Source of the DNA: Microbacterium sp. UFMG61
Lineage (GTDB): Bacteria > Actinomycetota > Actinomycetes > Actinomycetales > Microbacteriaceae
Assembly: GCF_015354505.1 (NCBI RefSeq)
Contig: NZ_JACAFP010000002.1
Location: 186,001-250,000 of the forward strand
Reading direction: 5' to 3'
DNA length: 64,000 nucleotides
Made by a program: the position numbers and the translations under genes. Numbering within the stretch: position 1 is the first letter of the stretch; each line of letters opens with the position of its first letter. A model generated the notes under the pieces. The model worked only from the letters and a program-made list of their open reading frames with translations, was not told where the DNA came from and made no database searches. Below, piece after piece: positions 1 to 7,901 of this stretch.

Positions 1-669
1 TCTTCCTCTCGCAAGGTGCAGACGGGCCGGCGAGGTCTCGCGCGGCGTGGGTGGTGAGGTCGGTGTCTCTTCGGCGGCGAGCCGGCCGAAGACGGTGCGG
101 GTGACGGCGCCGATCGCGGCGGCGGGGATGCCGATGCCGAAGAGCACGAGGATCGGCAGAGCGAAGGAGGCGAGCAGCCACACGACCGCGACGACGGCGG
201 CGGTGGCGACGATCGTCCAGTGCAGCGATCCGAGACCGATCAGCAGCGCGGCAGCGATCTGACGGTGGATGCCGCGGATGTCGGTGGCCGCCATCACCGG
301 GAACACGTACGCGGCGATGATGCCGATCACGACGAGCGCCACGACGTTGACGAACTGCAGCAGCCAGCTGGCGCCGGTGAAGATGTTCGTGACGACGATC
401 GCACTGGCGGCGAGGAGGATGCCGCCCATCGCTGTGGTCGGCCAGTAGTGCGCGCGCATGTGCCCGATGAACGCGGCCGTGACAGGAGGGGTCTCGCCCC
501 GTCGGAACCAGCCGTCGATGTACGCGGCGACCGCGTAGGAGGCGGGTCCGATGCCGAACACGACGAGTCCGAGCGCGGTTGCGGCGACCCAGAGGAGGTT
601 CAGGTACGCCACCCGGTAGACGGCCCGGAGGAACAGGTTCAGGCGCATGAACGCCTCGTACGAGAACAT
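1..669 (-). CDS. YesL-like (DUF624) membrane protein, C-terminus beyond window
   Basis: The gene starts with ATG at 669 and stays open to base 1, so 223 codons are visible and the stop lies outside. It begins MFSYEAFMRLNLFLRAVYRV and continues with hydrophobic stretches at about residues 20-50, 75-125 and 135-185, as in the YesL/DUF624 family (about 200-220 aa), whose members sit next to carbohydrate ABC permeases. The function of the family is not established. The start overlaps the upstream permease stop (TGATG), indicating translational coupling and a common operon. The C-terminal residues seen are charged, so little of the protein is probably missing. The family call is moderately secure. 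Confidence 0.72.
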   Translation of the reverse strand, partial: MFSYEAFMRLNLFLRAVYRVAYLNLLWVAATALGLVVFGIGPASYAVAAYIDGWFRRGETPPVTAAFIGHMRAHYWPTTAMGGILLAASAIVVTNIFTGASWLLQFVNVVALVVIGIIAAYVFPVMAATDIRGIHRQIAAALLIGLGSLHWTIVATAAVVAVVWLLASFALPILVLFGIGIPAAAIGAVTRTVFGRLAAEETPTSPPTPRETSPARLHLARGR

Positions 670-1622
670 CAGTACACGCCCTCCTCGCCGAGCTTCTTGG
701 CGAGCTTGTTGGCGCCGATCACGAGGATGAGTCCCACGAGGCCCTTGAACAGGCCGACGGCGGTCGCGTAGCTGAGCTGGCCGTTCTGGATGCCGGCGGT
801 GTACACGTAGGTGTCGAAGATCTCGCCGACCTCGCGGTTGAGCGAGTTCAGCATCAGGAACATGTGCTCGAATCCGAGTTCGAGGAAGTCGCCGATCGCG
901 AGGATGAACATCACGATGATCGTCGGGCGGATCGCCGGGAGCGTGATGTGCCAGGTCTGCAGCCAGCGCCCGGCGCCGTCGAGCTCTGCAGCCTCGTAGA
1001 GCTCCATGTCGACGCCGGTCATCGCCGCGAGGTAGATGATCGTGCCCCAGCCGGCGGTCTTCCAGATCTCCTGGATCGTGTACAGCGGTCGAAGCCAGTC
1101 GGGATCGGTCAGGAACGGCACCGACTGCATGCCCCAGGACTCCAGCAGCCTGTTGATGCTGCCGCCGTCGGTGGTGAGCAGCACGTAGAAGAGCGAGACG
1201 ACGATGACCCACGACATGAAGTGCGGCAGATAGATGACCGTCTGGATGCTGCGCTGGAACAGCTTCGAGCGCAGTTCGTTGAGCAGCAGCGCGAGGATGA
1301 TCGGCACCGGGAACGCGAAGATGAGCAGGAGCAGCGAGATGGTCACCGTGTTCACCAGCAGCATCACGAACGTGCTCTCGCTGAAGAACCGGATGAAGTG
1401 CTCGAAACCGACCCAGGGGCTGCCCGCGATGCCACGGAACGGCGAGTAGTCCTGGAAAGCGATGACCAGGCCGCCCATCGGCACGTACTTGAAGACGATG
1501 AAGTACGCGATGCCGGGGATGGCCATGAGATAGAGGGCCCGCTGGCGCCAGATGCTCTGCCACCACGGGCGTTTCCGGTACGTGGCTGGTGCGTGCCCTG
1601 CCGTCGCGTCAACGCTCACCAT
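669..1622 (-). CDS. CUT1 sugar ABC transporter permease, LplB type
   Basis: A 317-aa inner-membrane permease subunit of a carbohydrate ABC importer. About six membrane segments follow a short cytoplasmic N-terminus. The cytoplasmic coupling (EAA) loop reads EAAELDGAGRWLQTWHITLP at about residue 210. The start region (FKYVPMGGLVIAFQDY) is typical of LplB-like polysaccharide permeases, which normally pair with a YtcP-like permease and a lipoprotein binding protein; both would lie left of the window. It is the first gene of this operon as seen here. Two LacI-type operators lie 52-81 bases upstream of the ATG, so control by the adjacent LacI protein is likely. The substrate cannot be read from the sequence; oligosaccharides or uronides are usual for the family. 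Confidence 0.88.
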   Translation of the reverse strand: MVSVDATAGHAPATYRKRPWWQSIWRQRALYLMAIPGIAYFIVFKYVPMGGLVIAFQDYSPFRGIAGSPWVGFEHFIRFFSESTFVMLLVNTVTISLLLLIFAFPVPIILALLLNELRSKLFQRSIQTVIYLPHFMSWVIVVSLFYVLLTTDGGSINRLLESWGMQSVPFLTDPDWLRPLYTIQEIWKTAGWGTIIYLAAMTGVDMELYEAAELDGAGRWLQTWHITLPAIRPTIIVMFILAIGDFLELGFEHMFLMLNSLNREVGEIFDTYVYTAGIQNGQLSYATAVGLFKGLVGLILVIGANKLAKKLGEEGVY

Positions 1623-1673
1623 CGGTGCGCCTTCCTGTTCTCGTCATCGAGGTCGGGTGGGGGAGAACGAGAG

Positions 1674-1687
1674 AGAAAGCGTTTCCC
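1674..1687. promoter_or_regulatory. LacI-type operator upstream of lplB-like gene
   Basis: AGAAAGCGTTTCCC matches the LacI/CcpA-type operator pattern (AAA-n-CG-n-TTT with a central CG). It lies upstream of the minus-strand permease and downstream of the lacI gene's stop. Related half-sites recur at 2899-2912 and 5148-5161. Confidence 0.6.
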
Positions 1688-1689
1688 CG

Positions 1690-1703
1690 AGTAACCGGTT
1701 TCC
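1690..1703. promoter_or_regulatory. second LacI-type operator-like site
   Basis: AGTAACCGGTTTCC has a central CCGG with TAAC/GTTT flanks and sits one helical turn and a half from the 1674-1687 site, centre to centre about 16 bp. It could be a second operator for the same or a different LacI protein. Confidence 0.4.
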
Positions 1704-1813
1704 CGAGATTAGCATGGGAGGCGGGAGTCGACAACAGGCAGTTCCACCCGATCGTGCAGCCGCGTTCGCGGGCGCGCTTCGTCGAGCAACAGCCTGCGGG
1801 AAGGGGCCCGGGC

Positions 1814-1880
1814 TCAGGCCCTGACGGAGCCGGGGCTCAGGCCTGACGGGCCGGCGTTCAGGCCCTGACGGGGCCGGTGC
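1814..1880. repeat. Three imperfect copies of a 21-23 bp tandem repeat at the lacI 3' end
   Basis: Units begin at 1814, 1837 and 1858. Each resembles TCAGGCCCTGACGGGGCC plus a few bases. The copy at 1858 holds the last codons and TGA of the minus-strand lacI gene; the other two repeat the same end, including the stop, in the untranslated region. Confidence 0.75.
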
Positions 1881-2853
1881 TCGCGCGAACGACGACCTTC
1901 GGCGTGAAGGTCGCGGACGCGACGGGTTCGCCCCCGGTCAGCAGGGCGTGCATCGCGCCCCAGGCCAGGCGTCCGATCTCGGCGGCCGGCACGGTCGCCG
2001 TCGTGAGTGGGGGCGTGGTGTACGCCGCGAAAGGGATGTCGTCGAAGCCGGCGATGGAGAGATCCTCGGGCACCCGCAGACCCCGGGTCGTCACCGCCGA
2101 CAGCAGCCCCATCGCGACCAGGTCGTTGAATGCCAGCACAGCGGTCGCGCGGCTCTCGATGACGGCGTCGGCTGCCGCGGCGCCGCTGTCGAAGTCGACG
2201 CCCGCGGGGATCTCGACGAACTCGAGGTCGCCGAGGCGTTGCGCATCGGCGATCGCCCGCCCTCGGGCCGCGCCCGATGCGCTGGCCACGACTCCCGAGA
2301 GGAAGGCGATGCGCCGATGCCCGAGCTCGCGCAGGTGCGCGATCAGCTCGGTCATGGCGGCCCCGTAGTCGGCGGCCACGGTCGGCACATCAGCCTGCGG
2401 CGGGCGGTTGATCACGACGGCGGGCGCGACCGTCGGCAGCAGTGCGGAAAGATCGCTCTGCGGCAGGCGGGGGGCGCAGAGGATCACTCCGTCGGTGCGA
2501 CGCCGAGTGGTCGTGGCGAGTGTGACCTCATCGCCGACCTGCTCAGCGGTGTCCGAGATGAGCACGTGGTATCCGTCGGCCGCAGCCGCACGGCTGAGGC
2601 CGTGCAGGATGGCCTGGAATGTGGGGTTCGCGAGATCGGGGATCATGACCGACACCGTCTGCGTCTGCCCGAGCACGAGGCTGCGAGCGAGGGGGTTGGC
2701 CGTATAGCCGAGCTCGGCTGCCGCGGCACGCACTCGTTCGACGAGAACCGGGTCGACGGTCGGGTTGCCGTTCATCGCGCGCGAGACCGTCGAGAGCGAG
2801 ACCCCGGCGAGCTTCGCGACGTCGGTGATGCCTGCACGGGTGGAGCGTGTCAT
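1858..2853 (-). CDS. LacI-family transcriptional regulator
   Basis: A 331-aa repressor-type protein. The N-terminal HTH (ITDVAKLAGVSLSTVSRAMN, residues about 9-28) is followed by a hinge helix and a periplasmic-binding-protein-like sugar sensor domain (about 60-331). It reads toward the LplB-type permease operon. Operators flank it at 1674-1703 and 2899-2912, so autoregulation plus control of the importer and of the divergent M24-like gene is the simplest reading. The effector is unknown. The gene ends inside a threefold tandem repeat that duplicates its last codons. Confidence 0.92.
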   Translation of the reverse strand: MTRSTRAGITDVAKLAGVSLSTVSRAMNGNPTVDPVLVERVRAAAAELGYTANPLARSLVLGQTQTVSVMIPDLANPTFQAILHGLSRAAAADGYHVLISDTAEQVGDEVTLATTTRRRTDGVILCAPRLPQSDLSALLPTVAPAVVINRPPQADVPTVAADYGAAMTELIAHLRELGHRRIAFLSGVVASASGAARGRAIADAQRLGDLEFVEIPAGVDFDSGAAAADAVIESRATAVLAFNDLVAMGLLSAVTTRGLRVPEDLSIAGFDDIPFAAYTTPPLTTATVPAAEIGRLAWGAMHALLTGGEPVASATFTPKVVVRASTGPVRA

Positions 2854-2898
2854 CAGGATCCCCTCTTCCGCGAATGACGGCGGATGTGGTCATATGTG

Positions 2899-2912
2899 AG
2901 AAAACGTTTGCT
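2899..2912. promoter_or_regulatory. LacI-type operator between divergent lacI and M24-like gene
   Basis: AGAAAACGTTTGCT has a central ACGT and a near-symmetric AAAA/TTTG flank. It sits in the divergent promoter region, immediately before the AGGAG ribosome site (2913-2917) of the plus-strand gene and 46 bases upstream of the lacI start. Confidence 0.6.
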
Positions 2913-2922
2913 AGGAGTTCGC

Positions 2923-3972
2923 ATGGTCGGGTCGCATAAGGATCGTATCGAGAAGCAGGACAGAGTCGCCGGAGTGCGCCGGGGTGCCGGGGCGCCGATC
3001 CTGATGACTTCTCACGAGGCGGTGTCGTGGTACCTCGAGGGGGTGCGCACGCATGTGTCGCTGGCGGGCCCGCCGGTGCTGGCGGTGCGGGCGGATTCCG
3101 ACGGCGACACGCTTTTCGTGGCGGACAACGAGGCGGATCGACTCATCGCGGAGGAATTGCTGCCGTCTGACGTGGATCGCATCGTGCGGGTGCCGTGGTG
3201 GACTCCGCCGGCGGTCGCAGCGGCGGAGGACCCGGGGTCGGCATCGGCTGTCGGTGAGGCGGCGGTGGCCGCAGATCTCCGTGCGGTCCGGGCGCCGATG
3301 CTGCCGGCAGAGACCTCCCGCTACCGCTCGCTCGGTCGCGACGTCGCCCACACCCTGACGGATGCCGTGGAGAGCGGCATCGGGCCGGAGAGCAGCGAGT
3401 GGGACGCGGCATCCGTCGTCGCGAGCGGGCTCGTGTCGCGCGGCATCGATCCGCTGGTGGTGCTGGTGACGGGCGCGGCACGGGTGTCGTATCGGCATCC
3501 GCTGCCCACTGACGCGCGGCTGGGCCAGCGGGCCATGATCGTGGTGTGCGGGCGCAGGGACGGCCTGATCGCGAACGCCACGCGCTGGATCGGCGAGGGC
3601 GTCGACGACGAGCCGATTCTCGCCGTGGAGCGCGCGTTCCTCGACGCCTCGGTGCCCGGAGTCCGACTCGACGAGGCGTTCGCCGCCGGATGCGCCGCCT
3701 ACGAGCGCTTCGGCTTCGACTCCCGGGAATGGCAGCGGCACCACCAGGGCGGGCCGGCAGGGTACGCCGGGCGGGACCCGCGTGCCACCGCATCCACCCA
3801 CGATCTTCTGGTCGAGAATCAGGCGTTCGCCTGGAACCCGTCCGCGCCCGGGCTCAAGGTCGAGGACACCATGCTGCGCACCGCCGACGGCTGGGAGGTG
3901 CTCACGGTCGATGACCGCTGGCCCTCTGTCGAGTACGCGGGTCTGCGGCGCCCCGTCACGCGCGGGTATTGA
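2923..3972 (+). CDS. M24 (creatinase/prolidase) fold protein with degenerate metal site
   Basis: A 349-aa protein. The ATG at 2923 is preferred over an upstream in-frame ATG at 2884 because AGGAG ends 5 nt before it. Residues about 25-110 resemble the N-terminal creatinase domain (MTSHEAVSWYLEG). Residues about 130-349 follow the pita-bread fold, with the conserved HHQGGPAGYAGRD segment and VEDTML near the C-terminus. Where true M24 peptidases carry two Asp ligands and a Glu (DFG, SDxTR, EPG), this protein reads VCGRR, ANATR and WNPS, so three of five metal ligands appear lost. It is therefore more likely a binding or otherwise divergent member than a classical aminopeptidase. It shares an operator region with the LacI gene. 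Confidence 0.65.
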   Translation: MVGSHKDRIEKQDRVAGVRRGAGAPILMTSHEAVSWYLEGVRTHVSLAGPPVLAVRADSDGDTLFVADNEADRLIAEELLPSDVDRIVRVPWWTPPAVAAAEDPGSASAVGEAAVAADLRAVRAPMLPAETSRYRSLGRDVAHTLTDAVESGIGPESSEWDAASVVASGLVSRGIDPLVVLVTGAARVSYRHPLPTDARLGQRAMIVVCGRRDGLIANATRWIGEGVDDEPILAVERAFLDASVPGVRLDEAFAAGCAAYERFGFDSREWQRHHQGGPAGYAGRDPRATASTHDLLVENQAFAWNPSAPGLKVEDTMLRTADGWEVLTVDDRWPSVEYAGLRRPVTRGY

Positions 3973-4024
3973 TCACGCGCGGGTACGGAGTCCCGAGCGA
4001 AGGACGGCACCGGGATGGGCCCGG

Positions 4025-5113
4025 TCAGACGGCGAAAGCGGCCCCGACTTCGCTGAACAGGGCGCCCGAGCGGGCGGCCCGCTCGACGGTCTCTCCGATG
4101 CCGGCGATCGTGGCCAGCGGTGCCTCCCGGTCGACGAGCATGGTGATCTCGGATGCGGGTACGAGTTTCGGCCGCGGGGCGCGGCGCACGGCCTCGAGCA
4201 CGGTCATGAATGCTCCGGCCTCGACCAACGGCGCCGACAGCGGGATGGCGTGCTCGCGGTGGTCGAGCAGCTGCTCGACGAGATCGGTTCGGCCGGTGTG
4301 CACGACCCGTCCATCCGGGTAGGTCAGGTCGTCGGATGTGTACGCGAACAGCACGTCGGCGTCGCTCGTTCGCACCTCGATCAGCGGGGCCGTCTGCTCG
4401 GGGCTCGCGAGCGTCAGGGCTGCAGTGACACGACGTCCGTCTCGCAGGGTGACCCGAACGCTCGAGGTGTCGTCCGCCTCGATCTGGTTGGCGCGGAACA
4501 GCTCGAGCTCGATGCGCTCGACGTCTTCGCGACGGCGCGCTCCCGCGATGCGCAGTGCCGTGGCCACGGCGTGCGCGAGCGGGTTGGTGATGACGCCGTC
4601 GACGATGGGGATGCCGTCGAGCAGGCGCTTGCCTGCCCATGCCGAACGCGACCAGTATGCAGTGTCTCGCGACCAGGTCGCCCAGGTCGCGACAGAGATC
4701 GGCAGGCCGAGGGCGGCGAGATCGTCGAGGGCGTGCGATCCGAAGCTCTGGAAGCCGATCTGCACGCTGCGCCCTGCGGCCTGCTCGGCGGCGAGCAGTT
4801 CGAGGAACTGCGACATCGTCGCGACGGGGGGCTTCTCGAGGTAGACGTCGGCACCGGCGGCGAGCGCCGCGAGCGCGAGGGAGTGGTGGGTGCCGGTCGG
4901 GGTCGCGATGATCACGACGTCGGGGCGCACGCCGGCGGCGAGGGCGGCATCCAGGCTCGGGTATGCGGGAGCATCCGATCCGAATCCTTCCGCAGGCGCC
5001 CCTGCGGGGTCGGCGACGGCGACGAGTCGTGCGCGGTCGGACAGTCTCTCGAGGTTGCGCAGGTGCGAGGCGCCGAATCCGCGAGCGCCGACGAGCAGTA
5101 CGTCATGGATCAT
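4025..5113 (-). CDS. Gfo/Idh/MocA-family oxidoreductase
   Basis: A 362-aa NAD(P)-dependent sugar or inositol dehydrogenase-like protein. The start is ATG at 5113 (MIHDVLLVGARGFGASH), because GGAAGG lies 8 nt upstream on the minus strand; an open frame continues further upstream without such a site. The Rossmann domain holds GARGFG near residue 9 and the typical EKP motif (DVYLEKPPVA, about residue 90). The C-terminal alpha/beta substrate domain follows. It reads away from the rhamnose LacI gene, with an operator at 5148-5161. The substrate is not evident. Confidence 0.85.
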   Translation of the reverse strand: MIHDVLLVGARGFGASHLRNLERLSDRARLVAVADPAGAPAEGFGSDAPAYPSLDAALAAGVRPDVVIIATPTGTHHSLALAALAAGADVYLEKPPVATMSQFLELLAAEQAAGRSVQIGFQSFGSHALDDLAALGLPISVATWATWSRDTAYWSRSAWAGKRLLDGIPIVDGVITNPLAHAVATALRIAGARRREDVERIELELFRANQIEADDTSSVRVTLRDGRRVTAALTLASPEQTAPLIEVRTSDADVLFAYTSDDLTYPDGRVVHTGRTDLVEQLLDHREHAIPLSAPLVEAGAFMTVLEAVRRAPRPKLVPASEITMLVDREAPLATIAGIGETVERAARSGALFSEVGAAFAV

Positions 5114-5147
5114 CGTGTCTGCCTTCCAGGTGTTCTGCCATCGTAGC

Positions 5148-5161
5148 GGAAAGCGTTTACC
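5148..5161. promoter_or_regulatory. LacI-type operator upstream of Gfo/Idh gene
   Basis: GGAAAGCGTTTACC lies 35 bases upstream of the Gfo/Idh ATG. It resembles the sites at 1674 and 2899 more than the rhamnose operators (TGAATCG-type), so it probably belongs to the 1858-2853 repressor or a distant one. Confidence 0.55.
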
Positions 5162-5214
5162 GAGGGAAGGTCGAGCGGACATGCGGGTGGGCAGCCGGTG
5201 AGCGTCAGGGACGA

Positions 5215-6222
5215 TCAGCCTCCGGTCGAGCGCCGCACGATCACCTCGGGGGGGAACACGGTCTGCCGGGGGATGCTCTCGGGGTCGGCTGCCTCTTCGA
5301 GCACGATGCGCAGGGCGGTGCGGCCGATCATGCGGCTGGGCTGACGGATAGACGACAGCGGCACGGCGGCGGCCGCCGCGAACGGGTTGTCGTCGAAGCC
5401 GATCAGCGCGATCTCGTCGGGCACGAGCACGCGTCCGCCCGAGACGAGAGACTGCAGCAGCCCGAGGGCCAGGAGGTCGTTGGCGGCGAAGAGGGCGTCC
5501 GGCCACTCGCGGCGCGGTCGGGTGAGCAGTCGTGTCCCCGCGGCGACACCCTCTTCGACGGTCATGGCCGAGGTCGGGACGACCTCGAGATCGACGTGCA
5601 CGGCTGCGTTCTCGGCCGCCGCACGCGCGCCGGCGAGGCGGTCGGTGACCTGACGGATGTCGAACGGGCCGCCGACGAACGCGATGCGACGGCGCCCGCC
5701 CTCGATCAGGTGCTCGAGCGCCAGCCGTCCTCCGGCGACGCTGTCGACGGAGACGGATGAGAAGCCGCTGTCGGCGCTGAATCGGTCGACGAGCACGGTG
5801 GCGATGCCGCTCGCGCGGAACCGGCGCAGCTGCGTCATCACGTCGCCGTAGGGGGCGATGAGCAGGCCGCGCACCTGCTGCTCGCGGAACAGGTCGAGAT
5901 AGACCTTCTCGCGGGAGGGGTCTTCATCGGTGTTGCCGTAGAGGATCGCGATGCCGTGACTCGACGCCTCGTCCTCAGCGCCGCGCACCACGTCGTTGTA
6001 GAAGGGATTCTGGCCGTCGAGCACGACGAATCCGACGGTCGTGCTGACCCCCGCGCGCAGCTTGCGGGCCGCGTCGTTGCGCACGTAGCCGAGCTCGTCG
6101 ATCGCCTTCGTCACGCGTTCGACCGAGTCACTGGAGACCTCATCGGGGCGGTTCAGGACGTTCGAGACGGTGCCCACCGAGACGCCGGCGAGGACGGCGA
6201 CATCGCGGATGCTGACCGGCAT
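5215..6222 (-). CDS. LacI-family regulator of the L-rhamnose regulon (RhaR-like)
   Basis: A 335-aa protein. The N-terminal HTH (IRDVAVLAGVSVGTVSNVLN) is followed by a sugar-binding effector domain. It diverges from the rhaTPQS importer operon over a 149-bp region with a perfect palindrome TGAATCGATTCA. The same motif lies in the rhaM promoter at 17235-17246, so this protein is the best candidate regulator of both rhamnose operons, with rhamnose or a pathway intermediate as effector. That assignment is inferred from position and shared sites; the LacI family call itself is clear. Confidence 0.88.
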   Translation of the reverse strand: MPVSIRDVAVLAGVSVGTVSNVLNRPDEVSSDSVERVTKAIDELGYVRNDAARKLRAGVSTTVGFVVLDGQNPFYNDVVRGAEDEASSHGIAILYGNTDEDPSREKVYLDLFREQQVRGLLIAPYGDVMTQLRRFRASGIATVLVDRFSADSGFSSVSVDSVAGGRLALEHLIEGGRRRIAFVGGPFDIRQVTDRLAGARAAAENAAVHVDLEVVPTSAMTVEEGVAAGTRLLTRPRREWPDALFAANDLLALGLLQSLVSGGRVLVPDEIALIGFDDNPFAAAAAVPLSSIRQPSRMIGRTALRIVLEEAADPESIPRQTVFPPEVIVRRSTGG

Positions 6223-6269
6223 TCTGCTGTCCTCTCGTCGTCGGGCGGATCACGCTTCGGCATCAGGGG

Positions 6270-6297
6270 TTGACCTGGGACCGGCATCACATACACT
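6270..6297 (+). promoter_or_regulatory. Candidate promoter of rhaTPQS
   Basis: A -35-like TTGACC (6270-6275) and a -10-like TACACT (6292-6297) are separated by 16 bp, upstream of the importer operon. The palindromic operator starts 16 bases after the -10 box, so repressor binding would cover the early transcribed region. Confidence 0.5.
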
Positions 6298-6312
6298 AGC
6301 CTGAAACGAGCT

Positions 6313-6324
6313 TGAATCGATTCA
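6313..6324. promoter_or_regulatory. Rhamnose-regulon LacI operator, perfect palindrome
   Basis: TGAATCGATTCA is a perfect 12-bp palindrome with the central CG typical of LacI operators. It differs at one position from the site in the rhaM promoter (TGAATCGTTTCA, 17235-17246), tying the two convergent rhamnose operons to one regulator. Confidence 0.7.
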
Positions 6325-6371
6325 GGTAAGTTCATTCCGATCATCATCCCCCTCAACGGAGAGGAAAGCCA

Positions 6372-7901
6372 GTGGTAGACGCAGCCTCCGCCCGCAGCGC
6401 TCCCCCCACCGCTCTCGAGCTTCATCGGGTCGTCAAGTCCTTCGGACCCGTCGTCGCCCTCCGCTCGGGCAGCCTCACGCTCCGCTCGGGGTCGATCCAC
6501 GCCCTCATCGGCGAGAACGGCGCGGGCAAGTCGACGCTCGTGAAGATCATGGCCGGGCTCTACCGTCGTGACTCGGGCGACTTCCGCCTGCACGGCGAGG
6601 ATGTCGACTTCACCAGCACTGCCCAGTCGAAGGGCGCGGGCATCGCGGTCATCTACCAGGAGCCGACGCTGTTCCCCGACCTGTCGGTGACCGAGAACAT
6701 CTTCATGGGCCGTCAGCCCACCGGATTCCTCGGACGCATCGACCGCAAGGCCATGCGCACCGAGGTCGACCGGATCTTCCGCCGTCTGGGCGTCGCACTC
6801 GACCCCGACCGCATCACTGAGGGCCTGTCGATCGCCGACCAGCAGATCATCGAGATCGCGAAGGCGATCTCCCTCGATGCGAGCGTGCTGATCATGGACG
6901 AGCCGACCGCCGCACTCAGCGGCGTCGAGGTCGACCGCCTGTTCGCCGTCGCGCGGAGCCTGCGCGACGAGGGGCGCGCGATCCTCTTCATCTCCCACCG
7001 CTTCGACGAGGTCTTCGATCTGTGCGACACGGTCACCGTCATGCGCGACGGCGCCTACATCGACACCACGCCCATCGCCGAGACCACGGTCGACGACCTG
7101 GTGCGGCAGATGGTGGGCCGCGACGTCACCGAACTGTTCCCGAAGCAGGAGGCCTCGATCGGCGAGCCGCTGCTCGAGGTCACGCAGCTCACCCGCCCCG
7201 GCGTCTTCCATGACATCTCCTTCACGGTGCGCGCGGGTGAGATCGTCGCCCTGGCCGGGCTCGTCGGAGCCGGGCGATCCGAAGTCGCCCGCGCGGTCTT
7301 CGGCGTCGACCCGTACTACGAGGGGGAGGTGCGGATGCTGGGAGCAGCCGTCGCCCGCCGCAACCCCACCGCCGCCATGCGCAGCGGACTCGCGCTCGTG
7401 CCCGAGGACCGGCGCAAGCAGGGTCTCGTCATCGACGCGGGCGTCGGGGGGAACATCACCCTCGCGATCCGTCGACGCCTCGCGAAGTGGGGGCTCATCA
7501 CCAGCGGCATCGAGAACCGTGCCGCGAAGGAGTGGGCATCCCGCCTCGAGGTCAAGACCCACGCGCTCGACACCGTGGCATCCACGCTCTCGGGAGGCAA
7601 CCAGCAGAAGGTCGTGCTGGCCAAGTGGCTGGCCACCGACCCGCGCGTGCTGATCATCGACGAGCCGACCCGAGGCATCGACGTCGGCACCAAGTCCGAG
7701 GTGCACCGTCTCCTCTCGCAGCTCGCCGGCGAGGGCATGGGGATCCTGATGATCTCGTCCGAGCTGCCCGAGGTCCTCGGAATGGCAGACCGCGTGCTCG
7801 TGATGCGCGAAGGCCGCATCACCGCCGAGATCTCCCGGGCCGAGGCCACCAGCGAGAACGTGATGTTCGCCGCCACCCATTCATCGGAGCTGCACGCATG
7901 A
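6372..7901 (+). CDS. rhaT: L-rhamnose ABC importer, ATP-binding protein
   Basis: A 509-aa CUT2-type double ATPase on the cytoplasmic face of the importer. Domain 1 has Walker A GENGAGKST (residues 47-55) and Walker B LIMDEPT. Domain 2 has the degenerate P-loop GLVGAGRSE usual for RbsA/RhaT proteins, a signature LSGGNQQK and LIIDEPTRGID. The GTG at 6372 follows GAGGAAAG. It is first in the operon with two permeases and a binding protein. The rhamnose specificity is inferred from the flanking rhamnose enzymes and shared operator. Confidence 0.9.
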   Translation: MVDAASARSAPPTALELHRVVKSFGPVVALRSGSLTLRSGSIHALIGENGAGKSTLVKIMAGLYRRDSGDFRLHGEDVDFTSTAQSKGAGIAVIYQEPTLFPDLSVTENIFMGRQPTGFLGRIDRKAMRTEVDRIFRRLGVALDPDRITEGLSIADQQIIEIAKAISLDASVLIMDEPTAALSGVEVDRLFAVARSLRDEGRAILFISHRFDEVFDLCDTVTVMRDGAYIDTTPIAETTVDDLVRQMVGRDVTELFPKQEASIGEPLLEVTQLTRPGVFHDISFTVRAGEIVALAGLVGAGRSEVARAVFGVDPYYEGEVRMLGAAVARRNPTAAMRSGLALVPEDRRKQGLVIDAGVGGNITLAIRRRLAKWGLITSGIENRAAKEWASRLEVKTHALDTVASTLSGGNQQKVVLAKWLATDPRVLIIDEPTRGIDVGTKSEVHRLLSQLAGEGMGILMISSELPEVLGMADRVLVMREGRITAEISRAEATSENVMFAATHSSELHA

